This document shows positions 39,072-48,377 of a stretch of 64,000 nucleotides of DNA, piece by piece (position 1 is the stretch's first letter; every line of letters begins with the position of its first letter). Under the pieces are notes generated by a model that saw only the letters and a program-made list of their open reading frames with translations, was not told where the DNA came from and searched no databases. The stretch comes from JBKBUF01 sp046290815 (GTDB lineage Bacteria > Bacteroidota > Bacteroidia > Cytophagales > Cytophagaceae), in the NCBI GenBank assembly GCA_046290815.1, contig JBKBUF010000011.1, forward strand, positions 87,222-151,221. Direction: 5' to 3'. The position numbers were made by a program, and so were the translations under genes.

Positions 39072-42002
39072 GTGCAAGCCGTAGATTTTATTCGCTGGGT
39101 ATTTTTTGAAAAAGAAAATGAGATATTCGGAGCATTCTCCGGATTATTACAGGAAAGAAACGTGCAGGTATCCCACCATGAGGTTTTCAATAGTCTTAAA
39201 ACACTAATTGAACATGATAATAACTCTGATTTACATATACCTGCAGAATGGGTATATGACTATTGCACTCTTCTAAAAATATCCTTAATAACCTTAGTTC
39301 CTCAATATGTATCTACGGTGAAGCAGTCAGTAGATCTGGTGATCGATGTAGAAAAACTTTTCGAGCAGAAAATTAAATCGATACCCGGCACTCCAAATGA
39401 AATTATTGAAAATCTGGGCCAGGCTCTGATGAGTTATGACAAGGAATTGAGATACACTCGCTGGAATCCTGCAATGGAAAATCTTACCGGTGTAAAGAAA
39501 GAAAATGTCATCGGAAGGAAAATATTTGAAGTCTTTCCTGCCTATAATGGTACCGAATTTGAAGGATATTTTAATAAGGTATTGAAGGGGGAGCCTGTAT
39601 ATGTAAAAGAAAATTACAGGCTGAATGCAGATTGCTATTATGAATCATTTTTATCTCCTTTAAAAGACAAGGCCGGAAATATATACGGAGGTGTGGCATT
39701 AGTCATGAATACCAGTGACAGGGTAGAGGAGCAACAGGAGATGAATAAACTTAAAGATTATTATTCTTCTATACTCAACTCACTGCCTACTTTGGTTTGG
39801 TTATCAGGTATCGATGGAAGATTAATGTATGTCAATGATACCTGGAAACAATTCACTGGTTGGTATCCGTCTCAGGACAATGAAGATGCATGGATCAATC
39901 TCATCCATGAAGATGAAAAGGAAAATGTACTTCAGAGTTATGTTCAGGCTTTAAATGACAGAATACCATTTTCTTTTGTAATAAGACTGAGAAGACATGA
40001 CGGAGAATACAGATACATGCTTATGTCAGGCCAGCCGATCAACGATGAAAAGCAATTCTTCTCAGGGTATGTTGGTACTTGTTTTGATATTACCTACAGG
40101 GTTAAGACAGAAACGGAACTAAGACAAAAAAATCAGATACTTGATAATATAATTTATAATATTCCTGCTGTGGTTATTCAAACCAACCAGGAGGGTATAA
40201 TCACAGAAATACGAGGTGCAGGATTAAGAAAACTTAATTATAAGGATAATCAGCATGCAGGTACAAGTATTTATCAGTTATTTGATAAGTACTCTTCCTT
40301 TATAAAAAAAACACTTGAAGGAAGGCAGATTAATTTTATATCAGATTTCATTTATCAGGAAAAGGTTGTTTATTATCAGAATACATTCTTTCTTGACAAA
40401 AATAAAGGCATCACAGGTTTAATGCTTGATATTACGCAGCAGAAAAATGCGGAGGATCAGTTAAGGAAGAAGAATCAGGTTCTGGACGGGATTTTGTCAA
40501 ATCTGCCTGTTGTGGTATCCAGAGTTGATAAAGACGGTCAGTTTACTGAGTCCATCGGAATGGGACTTACAAGGTTAGGTATAAAAGATAACGAGTTAAA
40601 CGGCGCATATCTATATGATAAATCTTTCCATACGATGGAGGATCTTCACAAATCCTTTAATGAAAAACTTAATAGATTTCTTGAAGTAAGAAAGGGAATA
40701 CAGGATAGATTTTTCCAAAGCTACTTTTTCGCCGATCAGGAAGATGAAGGATTGATTGGTTTTAGCATTGATATCACTGATCAGAAGGATGCAGAAGATA
40801 AGTTACGGAAGAATGAAGCACTACTTCTGGAAGCTCAAGGTCAGGCCCACCTCGGAAACTGGGAATGGGATTTTAAAACCAATGAAGTGGTTTGTTCCGA
40901 CGAATTATTCAGAATCCTTGGACTTGTACAGGGGGGGGCAATTACCCAGGAAAACTTTGTTAAAATTTTCGGTAGAGAAGCTGTTATTAAGCTCAAAGAG
41001 TTGACAGAAAAAGTAATTTCTTCCAACCAACAGGCTTATTTCGAGCACAAAATACTGCGTGAAGATGGAGACGAAAGGTATATATATGGGCTTGCAAAAC
41101 CTGTTACAGATAATAATGGCATGATAGTAAAGCTTTCCGGTTATATGCAAGATATAAGTGAAAGAAAGCAGGTGGAGAAGGTGCTGACTGAAGCCTTTGA
41201 GGAATTAAAAAATGCTCAGGAAGAGTTGAAGGTAGTAAACTTTGAACTGGAGAAAAGGGTAAAAGAACGTACAGAAGAATTATCAAGAGCCAACTTTGAA
41301 TTGAATGCGAAGAATGAAGAACTGCAGAAAATAAATACTGATCTTGACAATTTTGTATATACTGCTTCTCATGATTTGAAAGCACCTATTTCTAATCTGG
41401 AAGCTTTGTTAATGACGCTTAAGGAGGAGTTAAAAGACAGATCTGATGAAATTTCATTATTTCTGGATATGATCAATACCTGCATATTTAGATTAAAAGA
41501 GACCATACAGGATCTCACGGATATTACTAAAATACAGAAAGAAAGTTTGGAGGATGTGGAGATGGTTAATCTTGAAGAATTATGTAATGATACCCTTTTA
41601 AGTATAAAAGAAATAGTTGATAAAAATTCTGCATGTATTGAAATAGAATTTTCCTGCACGGAACTTAGCTTTTCCAGAAAGAACATGCGGAGTATATTGT
41701 ATAACCTTATTTCAAATGCTATTAAATACCGTTCACCGGAAAGAACTCCTGTTGTAAGAATAAGATCTGAGATTTATAATGAAGACCAGATAAAGATTTC
41801 TGTCCGTGATAATGGATTAGGGATAGATCCCGGAAACAAAGATAAAATTTTTTCAATGTTCAAAAGATTACATGATCATGTTGACGGTTCCGGTGTCGGC
41901 TTATATATAGTAAAAAGAATAGTAGAAAATGCACAAGGTAGGATAGAAGTAGAAAGCGAGCCAGGTGTAGGTTCTGTTTTTAATATTTATCTGAAAAGGT
42001 AG
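39072..42002 (+). CDS. Multi-PAS histidine kinase
   Basis: A 976-residue soluble sensor kinase. The start is GTG at 39072; no earlier in-frame start fits better. An N-terminal helical part (about 1-110) is followed by five PAS domains (about 115-230, 235-355, 358-460, 470-575 and 580-700; for example ENLGQALMSYDKELRYTRWN and HLGNWEWDFKTNEVVCSDEL). A coiled coil (about 700-755) leads to the kinase core with His767 in ASHDLKAPIS. N box NLISNAIKYRSP, G1 VRDNGLGI and G2 GSGVGLYIVKR are intact. No membrane segment was seen. The kinase end is closely similar to that of the next gene, pointing to duplication. Confidence 0.94.
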   Translation: MQAVDFIRWVFFEKENEIFGAFSGLLQERNVQVSHHEVFNSLKTLIEHDNNSDLHIPAEWVYDYCTLLKISLITLVPQYVSTVKQSVDLVIDVEKLFEQKIKSIPGTPNEIIENLGQALMSYDKELRYTRWNPAMENLTGVKKENVIGRKIFEVFPAYNGTEFEGYFNKVLKGEPVYVKENYRLNADCYYESFLSPLKDKAGNIYGGVALVMNTSDRVEEQQEMNKLKDYYSSILNSLPTLVWLSGIDGRLMYVNDTWKQFTGWYPSQDNEDAWINLIHEDEKENVLQSYVQALNDRIPFSFVIRLRRHDGEYRYMLMSGQPINDEKQFFSGYVGTCFDITYRVKTETELRQKNQILDNIIYNIPAVVIQTNQEGIITEIRGAGLRKLNYKDNQHAGTSIYQLFDKYSSFIKKTLEGRQINFISDFIYQEKVVYYQNTFFLDKNKGITGLMLDITQQKNAEDQLRKKNQVLDGILSNLPVVVSRVDKDGQFTESIGMGLTRLGIKDNELNGAYLYDKSFHTMEDLHKSFNEKLNRFLEVRKGIQDRFFQSYFFADQEDEGLIGFSIDITDQKDAEDKLRKNEALLLEAQGQAHLGNWEWDFKTNEVVCSDELFRILGLVQGGAITQENFVKIFGREAVIKLKELTEKVISSNQQAYFEHKILREDGDERYIYGLAKPVTDNNGMIVKLSGYMQDISERKQVEKVLTEAFEELKNAQEELKVVNFELEKRVKERTEELSRANFELNAKNEELQKINTDLDNFVYTASHDLKAPISNLEALLMTLKEELKDRSDEISLFLDMINTCIFRLKETIQDLTDITKIQKESLEDVEMVNLEELCNDTLLSIKEIVDKNSACIEIEFSCTELSFSRKNMRSILYNLISNAIKYRSPERTPVVRIRSEIYNEDQIKISVRDNGLGIDPGNKDKIFSMFKRLHDHVDGSGVGLYIVKRIVENAQGRIEVESEPGVGSVFNIYLKR

Positions 42003-42124
42003 ATACCATAAATATCGATATTTGTTTAATATTTTTTAGATTTTTCCCTCTCTGCTGGTTTAGGTAATTTTTTAATCCAAACATTTATTATACCCCCCTG
42101 TTTTCTTTTTCAAAGCTATTTTCC

Positions 42125-44320
42125 ATGCTGGTTTTGAAAGAAAATTTTGTTTTCCATCATTTTAAGAAATTTGCTGATTATTGCCTTCACAATCGTTTTC
42201 AGCAAATAAGTGAATGTTACTTCTCCGCAATTAAAGAGCTTAATGTTCCTTTAATGAATACCTTGTTTAATCAGATCGATGAAAATGAATTAAGAAATTA
42301 TTCATTTCAAAGATTGAAACTATTTCTTCAAAGCACGCTGGATGATAATTCCTTTTCTGAAATATGTTATTTCACTAACCAATGGAAGGAGAATAAACTA
42401 CCTTGGGCAATAGATAAATATACTATTCAACCTTCCGATATTCTTCTCGCATATACGGCCAGAGCCAATACCCTTCTGGGCTTTATAAATCAATACACAA
42501 GCAACATTGATGATGCGTTGATGATAATAAGGGAGTTGAATGAATATAATTTGCTGATAGAAGAAATCCTTTTCAATACTTACCTGGAAATACAACAGGA
42601 AATTGTAATCCGAAAAAATGAAGAGTTGCAGCAGATGAATTTAAAGCTTCTTAAGGAAATAGAACAAAAAGAGCGAACTGAAAGATCTTTATTGAAAGAA
42701 AAAGAATTTTCCGAAGCCCTGATAAATAATAGTGTGGATGGTATCATGGCCTTTGATAAAAATTTTAAGATTACTGCATGGAATAAGACACTAGAAATTC
42801 ATAATAACCTGAAAAAAGAAGAGGTAATAGGAAAATGCATTTATGATATATTTCCACATTATAAAAATTCATTTGAAGGTAACTCCCTTGAGGAGGTTTT
42901 AAAGGGAAATAAAGTGGCAATAGGGGATAAGCCTTATACAGATAGAAATGGTTTCTTTGAGGCACATCTGGTTCCATTAATTAATGACAGAAAAAGAGTA
43001 ACAGGAGGTATATGTATCATTCATGATATTACACCCAGAAAAATAGCAGAAGATAAAATTAAAAGCAGGGAAAGCCAATTGAAAGAAGTTCAGGAAATCG
43101 CACATTTGGGAAGTTGGGAGTGGAATATTAAGAAAAATAAGTTTGAATGGTCTGACCAGATGTTTGCAATCTTAGGATATCATCCTGAAGAGGTACTGGT
43201 GGATATGGATTTGTTTTTAAGTCATGTTCATCATGAAGACAGAGGAAGGGTTTCCTCTATGATAAGTGATTCATTCAGAAATTTGACCCATTTTCAATTT
43301 GAATGCAGGGTTTCTACAAAAACAGGAGAGGAACGTATTGTTTATTGCAGGGGTAAAGTAGTTACTGTATATAATATCCCATACAAAGTAATGGGAACGG
43401 TATATGACATTACTGCCAGAAAAAAAGCTGAAGAGGAAGTACATAGCAAAAATCTGGCTTTACAAGAGAAAAATGATGAATTAAGAAAAGCTGAAGAAGC
43501 TTTGATTGCTATTAATAATGAATTGGAGAGGAGGGTGGAAGAAAGAACTGCTCAGCTTTTAATAATGAATGACAGCCTTCAAAATGAGATCAGAGAGAGA
43601 GTTAAAGTTGAAGAAGCTTTACAAAAAAGAAATCAGGAATTAATTACAATCAATAAGGAGTTGGATAATTTTGTGTATACAGCATCACATGATCTTAAAG
43701 CACCTATATCAAATATTGAAGGTTTGGTTATAACTCTATCAAATGAACTGATAAACAATAATGGTGAAGTTAATAATATTATAGAACTAATAAATAAATC
43801 AATTTTAAAATTTAAACGGACTATACAAGATTTAAGTGAAATAACCAAAATTCAGGTAGATGTTCAGCACAATCAGACTGAAGTAGATTTGTATGAATTA
43901 CTCGAAGAGATTAAATTCAGCATCAATGCGATGATCAGCAGTAACAATACACATTTGATCAATGACTTTTCATGTTGCGGAAGTATCCGTTTCTCCAGAG
44001 TAAATCTTAAAAGTATTTTGTATAATCTAATCACCAATGCCATTAAATACCGATCTCCTGAAAGAAATCCTGTTATAGAAATTTTTACTGAAAGTTGTGA
44101 CCAATTTGTGGTATTGGGAGTTAAGGATAATGGTTTAGGAATAGGAGAACAGAATAAGGAAAAAATATTTTCCATGTTTAAAAGATTACATGATCATGTA
44201 GAGGGGAGCGGGGTAGGATTATATATAGTTAAAAAAATTGTTGAAAATAATGGTGGAAGGATAGAAGTGGAGTCGGAGTTAAATAAGGGCACATGCTTTA
44301 AAGTTTACCTTAAGCAATAA
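42125..44320 (+). CDS. PAS histidine kinase, paralogue of the preceding gene
   Basis: A 731-residue soluble kinase. The first 165 residues are an all-helical domain resembling the RsbRD-type N-terminus (DYCLHNRFQQISECYFSAIK) and different from that of its neighbour. Two PAS domains follow (about 190-310 and 315-435, with AHLGSWEWNIKKNKFEWSDQ), then a coiled coil and the kinase core with His522 in ASHDLKAPIS, NLITNAIKYRSP, VKDNGLGIG and GSGVGLYIVKK. These blocks are nearly the same as in the 976-residue kinase. The two therefore share a recent common origin but differ in their inputs. It converges with the receiver-kinase gene 10 bases away. Confidence 0.94.
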   Translation: MLVLKENFVFHHFKKFADYCLHNRFQQISECYFSAIKELNVPLMNTLFNQIDENELRNYSFQRLKLFLQSTLDDNSFSEICYFTNQWKENKLPWAIDKYTIQPSDILLAYTARANTLLGFINQYTSNIDDALMIIRELNEYNLLIEEILFNTYLEIQQEIVIRKNEELQQMNLKLLKEIEQKERTERSLLKEKEFSEALINNSVDGIMAFDKNFKITAWNKTLEIHNNLKKEEVIGKCIYDIFPHYKNSFEGNSLEEVLKGNKVAIGDKPYTDRNGFFEAHLVPLINDRKRVTGGICIIHDITPRKIAEDKIKSRESQLKEVQEIAHLGSWEWNIKKNKFEWSDQMFAILGYHPEEVLVDMDLFLSHVHHEDRGRVSSMISDSFRNLTHFQFECRVSTKTGEERIVYCRGKVVTVYNIPYKVMGTVYDITARKKAEEEVHSKNLALQEKNDELRKAEEALIAINNELERRVEERTAQLLIMNDSLQNEIRERVKVEEALQKRNQELITINKELDNFVYTASHDLKAPISNIEGLVITLSNELINNNGEVNNIIELINKSILKFKRTIQDLSEITKIQVDVQHNQTEVDLYELLEEIKFSINAMISSNNTHLINDFSCCGSIRFSRVNLKSILYNLITNAIKYRSPERNPVIEIFTESCDQFVVLGVKDNGLGIGEQNKEKIFSMFKRLHDHVEGSGVGLYIVKKIVENNGGRIEVESELNKGTCFKVYLKQ

Positions 44321-44330
44321 TATATTATCC

Positions 44331-45440
44331 TTATACTTTTTGAGGTTTGTAGACTTTTTCCTGAACCCTGTTAGGTAGTTTAACAACAAATTTACTTCCT
44401 ACACCTTCAGTGGATTCTACATTAATAACTCCTCCTAACCTGTCTACGGCTTCTTTTACAATATACAATCCAATACCAGAGCCGGTATTGTGGTGCGTTG
44501 CACGGAAAAACATTTTGAAAATATTAGGCAGATGTTTAGGAGCTATACCAATGCCATTGTCTTCAATAATAATCACACTTTCATCAGCAGTCGTTTTAAC
44601 GGATATTTTTACAAGCTTATCTACTCCGTCCTGCTGATATTTTATAGCATTCGACAATATATTATTAATGATTACTCTTACTCTGAATTCATCGTTGGTA
44701 AAAGAATGGTTTTGATCAACATCTACAATAAATTTTACATCTGTTACTCTGTCGTAAAATTTATAGCTCTCAATAATTTCAAAAACAATATTTTCATATT
44801 TAATATCGGCAAGTGGTTCGTCTATTCTGGCGTTCTTGTAATAATTGACAATATTTTTTATGAATACATCAAGGTTTTTAACTGACTTTTCAATCATGTC
44901 AAAATAGATGGTGGGATCCTTCTTTTCGTCCATTCCTGCCACTTTTAAAATCCCCAGTATTGTCATCAGCGGAGATTTAAGTTCATGGGAGGCACTATAG
45001 ACGAATCTGGTAAGTTCTTCATTTACCTTTTTAAGGTTTTCAGTTCTTTGTTTCAATAACTGACGAGTTCTATAAACCTCCCCGGCATTGTCTATCACCA
45101 CTCTGATTTCGTTTTCGTCCCAGGGTTTTTTAATGTAATGATAAACTTTACCTTTATTGATGGCATCAATTACAGCATGAATGTCAGTAAACCCTGTGAT
45201 AAGAATCCTGATAATTTCCGGGAATTCATTCAGAATATTTTCAAAAAATTCGACACCTGTCATTTGAGGCATCTTCTGGTCTGCCAATATTACCTGCAGT
45301 TCATTGTTTCTTATTACCTCATAAGCTTCCTCTACTGTTTGTGCCAGAAAAATACGATAATATTGTCTGAACCCTGCTTTAAAAACATGCAGGTTCATTT
45401 CATCGTCATCCAGGTAAAGTACACTTATTTTTTCTTCCAT
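44331..45440 (-). CDS. Receiver-histidine kinase hybrid
   Basis: A 369-residue soluble protein with an N-terminal receiver (about 5-120; YLDDDE, Asp54 in LADQKMPQMTGVEFF, Lys in IKKPWDE) of the RpfG-like class. A short coiled coil and a kinase core follow, with His152 in SASHELKSP, NAIKYQQDG, IEDNGIGI and GSGIGLYIVK. The receiver at the front suggests it is phosphorylated by another kinase, most simply the 7TM-DISM kinase encoded 2 bases upstream. It is the last gene of the four-gene operon that begins at 50714. Its receiver is a close paralogue of the single-domain regulator at 50924. Confidence 0.93.
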   Translation of the reverse strand: MEEKISVLYLDDDEMNLHVFKAGFRQYYRIFLAQTVEEAYEVIRNNELQVILADQKMPQMTGVEFFENILNEFPEIIRILITGFTDIHAVIDAINKGKVYHYIKKPWDENEIRVVIDNAGEVYRTRQLLKQRTENLKKVNEELTRFVYSASHELKSPLMTILGILKVAGMDEKKDPTIYFDMIEKSVKNLDVFIKNIVNYYKNARIDEPLADIKYENIVFEIIESYKFYDRVTDVKFIVDVDQNHSFTNDEFRVRVIINNILSNAIKYQQDGVDKLVKISVKTTADESVIIIEDNGIGIAPKHLPNIFKMFFRATHHNTGSGIGLYIVKEAVDRLGGVINVESTEGVGSKFVVKLPNRVQEKVYKPQKV

Positions 45441-45442
45441 GG

Positions 45443-47635
45443 CTAAGAGATCAGATCTCCGTTTAAGGCTGAGGTTTTATTTTTCCTCGAAATTGATATT
45501 GGTAAAGATAAAATAAATTCTGCACCTTTACCAGGTTCTGAAATAACATTTAATTCTCCATGATGGGTTTGTATAATACTATACACAATTGATAATCCTA
45601 AACCGGTACCCTCACCAACTTTTTTAGTAGTAAAAAAGGGTTCAAATATTTTTTCCTGAATTTCTTTAGACATCCCAATTCCGGTATCTTTTATTCTTAT
45701 CACTACATTTTCATCCACCTTCCGAAGGTTTATTGTTATCTGTTCTGGATCTTTACTCTTTTTAGCATTTATCGCCTGAATGGCGTTATTGATCATATTC
45801 ATAAACACCTGGTTAAGTTTACCCGGGTAGCATTCTATTTCAGGTATATTTTCATAATCTTCGATTATAGATATATTAGGGCTAATGGTGTTTCTTAATA
45901 GCACCAGAGTAGACTGGATTCCTTTTATTATGTCTGATTTTTTCAGGTCATCTTCATCTAGTCTGGAGAAACTTCTTAGTCCCTTAACAATCTCAGCAGT
46001 TCTTCCTGCTCCTTCTGATATTCCTTTTAGCATCATATCAATTTCTTCTTTGACATAATCAAATTCAATATCTTCCTTAAGCCTATTTATTTCTTCTAAT
46101 AATTCATTAATGTTATCTTCAGGTTTAATTTTTTCATACTTATTAAGCAATTCAAGGAGGGTTTGTATATCTCGCTTAAGAGGATTAATACTGCTGGTTA
46201 CAAAGTTAATGGGATTATTTATTTCATGAGCAATACCTGCGGTCAGCTGACCTAAAGAAGCCATCTTTTCAGAATTAACAAGATGTGCCTGCGTTTCTTT
46301 AAGATTTTTTAATGTTTTACTAAGCTGGAAATTGGAGCTTTTCAACTCTTCAGTTCTTCTTTCTACCATGGCCTCTAATTGGATATTCTGTTCTTTGATA
46401 AGCCTTTCATTTTCTGCCATCATTTTTAAAGCTTCCAATTGAGAATCTTCTTTTTCCTTCTGCAATATTTTAATCCGGTCTGCAAGTGCGAATGAAAGTA
46501 AAATAGTTTCTACAGCAGAACCAAATGGCATTGTATAAAAGGTTATGTTATTGTAAGGTAATATATCAATATCCTTAAGTGCATATATAAATACTCCTAT
46601 TAGGAAAATAGTCCATGCCACCAGAAAGAATTTGGCTGTTCGATGCTTTTTTCTGTATAAGACGAAGGCAACATATAGCATGTAGAAGGAAAGCATCATT
46701 GCAGTTACCTGTATCAGTATATAAGTTTTATTAGTAAATCCTGCAAGAAATAATACAAGGTATACAGCATAAATACCAATAAAAATATTTAGTCCTTTAT
46801 TGAGCTTTGGAACATAAACTTTTGTTTGTAAAAATGCTTTTTGGAATAAAATTGGTGTTATTCCGATTACTGCACTGAAGATAAATGTACTGTTTATAGT
46901 AAATTCAGGGTGATTGGGCCACAAAAATCTGAAAGTATAACCTTGCAGGCATGCCTGCACCATACCTACACTCAAAATATAAACACAATAGTAAATGTAG
47001 GTGATGTCTTTTATTGTGTAGTATAAGAATAAATTGTAAAAGAACATAACCAGGATAATACCGATGTAAATACCAAAGAATAAATCTTTGTATAGTATTC
47101 CTTCAAAAATGGCTTCAGGAGTTCCTATTATTATTGGTAATAATATTTGTTCTTTGGATTTGACCTTCAGAAACAAAGTGTATTTATCATTTTTGGTTAA
47201 ATCAAGACTAAAAATATAGTTTTGGTGGTTAAATTCTCTATCACCAAATTTTTTGAATTCCCCGGCAGACTTAGTTTGTATACCATCAGTTCCGACAACA
47301 GTTACTTCAACCAAATCCAATATTGGATAGGCAATTTCCAGGAAGAGATTATGATCGGTTTTTTTAATCAGGTCAAATTTGATCCAGAATGTTGATGAAC
47401 TTACACCCAGATTCGTTACAGGTTTATCATTATACTGAAAATCATCAGAATTTCTAACGTCATCAATGGTTAACTTATCGCTGGGATCTTCCAATATCTG
47501 AAAATAAGTACCAGGATATTCGAGGATGTTTTTTGTCCCGTCATAAATTAAAATCTTATTGTTTTCCTGGCCGAATGAAAACGGACTTACTAACAATAAA
47601 ATAAACACATATGAAATATGAATTAAATATTTCAT
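45443..47635 (-). CDS. 7TM-DISM histidine kinase
   Basis: A 730-residue membrane kinase. A signal peptide (to about 22, ending SFGQ) leads to a 7TMR-DISMED2 periplasmic sensor (about 30-170, with SSTFWIKFDLIKKTDHNLFL), typically a carbohydrate-like jelly-roll. Seven membrane helices (about 180-390), a coiled coil (about 390-450) and a kinase core follow: His470 in GIAHEINNPINFV, NAIQAINAK, IKDTGIGM and GTGLGLSIVYS. Its start overlaps the GNAT-like gene by 4 bases, so the sensor is translated together with a presumed small-molecule enzyme. The receptor half is the same class as the receptor-fusion at 31.5 kb. Confidence 0.94.
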   Translation of the reverse strand: MKYLIHISYVFILLLVSPFSFGQENNKILIYDGTKNILEYPGTYFQILEDPSDKLTIDDVRNSDDFQYNDKPVTNLGVSSSTFWIKFDLIKKTDHNLFLEIAYPILDLVEVTVVGTDGIQTKSAGEFKKFGDREFNHQNYIFSLDLTKNDKYTLFLKVKSKEQILLPIIIGTPEAIFEGILYKDLFFGIYIGIILVMFFYNLFLYYTIKDITYIYYCVYILSVGMVQACLQGYTFRFLWPNHPEFTINSTFIFSAVIGITPILFQKAFLQTKVYVPKLNKGLNIFIGIYAVYLVLFLAGFTNKTYILIQVTAMMLSFYMLYVAFVLYRKKHRTAKFFLVAWTIFLIGVFIYALKDIDILPYNNITFYTMPFGSAVETILLSFALADRIKILQKEKEDSQLEALKMMAENERLIKEQNIQLEAMVERRTEELKSSNFQLSKTLKNLKETQAHLVNSEKMASLGQLTAGIAHEINNPINFVTSSINPLKRDIQTLLELLNKYEKIKPEDNINELLEEINRLKEDIEFDYVKEEIDMMLKGISEGAGRTAEIVKGLRSFSRLDEDDLKKSDIIKGIQSTLVLLRNTISPNISIIEDYENIPEIECYPGKLNQVFMNMINNAIQAINAKKSKDPEQITINLRKVDENVVIRIKDTGIGMSKEIQEKIFEPFFTTKKVGEGTGLGLSIVYSIIQTHHGELNVISEPGKGAEFILSLPISISRKNKTSALNGDLIS

Positions 47636-48336
47636 GATAATATTGGCTTAGCTGGTTGTTTCAATTGAAGTTGGTATTCTATGTGAACAGGACCTTTAGG
47701 GCCTGCCTCTTCTCTTATTTGGATTGGGTTATTTCTAAGGGACATTATTATATCTCGATCAAATGAGTTTGCCGATTCCAGGTTAACCGCTTCCATAATC
47801 AGGGCATTGGCATTAAAGTCTTCTTTTGGATAATAAAAACGTCCATTATTTCCCAAATTGGTGGCAACTTCATATCCTACGTTTTTAAACATTGGTAGTG
47901 TGAAATCAGCACAGATACCAAACAAAGTTTTGGCGTTGATTTGAGAACATAAAGCCACCCCTGCGCGGGTTAGGAAAACACTTGTTCCCCAGCCGGCGAA
48001 ATTTTTAGAATTCCACAGACCGCAAAGTTCCCCTGCACCTTTAACGCCATATTCCTTCACCATCTTATAAATGTTATGGTCCATTTCTCCGATAGCTTCT
48101 TCCACAGGCAATGGCTGGGTCCCGCCAACCAGATGGACTCTTATCCCACCAACTAATTCACCAGTTGGAATATAATCAGCAATAATAACATAAGAGGCAG
48201 GGTTATAGAACCAATCAGTGTTTGCGGAAGTGATTTTTGTCACTCCGTAAACAGAAAGCACATTGATATGTCCTTCCAGGTACTTTTGACAAGTTTCCGG
48301 TTCGTCTATAGCTCGATATGCCCTAAATCTTATCAT
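47632..48336 (-). CDS. GNAT-fold acyltransferase-like protein, possibly FeeM/LuxI-like
   Basis: A 234-residue soluble protein. The pattern YVIIADYIPTGELVGGIRVH, then GAGELCGLWNSKNFAGWG and TLFGICADFTLPMFKNVGYE, follows the strand-helix order of GNAT acyltransferases. The final block is like the position where GNATs carry the last acyl-CoA-side strand. The spacing recalls N-acyl amino acid synthases (FeeM) and AHL synthases, which also act on amino-acid-like acceptors, but I see no decisive LuxI residue set. The neighbour upstream is the E1/nitroreductase fusion (41 bases) and the one downstream a 7TM kinase (4-base overlap). The likely role is acylation of a small molecule; the substrate is unknown. 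Confidence 0.6.
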   Translation of the reverse strand: MIRFRAYRAIDEPETCQKYLEGHINVLSVYGVTKITSANTDWFYNPASYVIIADYIPTGELVGGIRVHLVGGTQPLPVEEAIGEMDHNIYKMVKEYGVKGAGELCGLWNSKNFAGWGTSVFLTRAGVALCSQINAKTLFGICADFTLPMFKNVGYEVATNLGNNGRFYYPKEDFNANALIMEAVNLESANSFDRDIIMSLRNNPIQIREEAGPKGPVHIEYQLQLKQPAKPILS

Positions 48337-48377
48337 TAAAAGTCCCTGCTAATTAATTTTTAGTTTTAATCTGGTAC

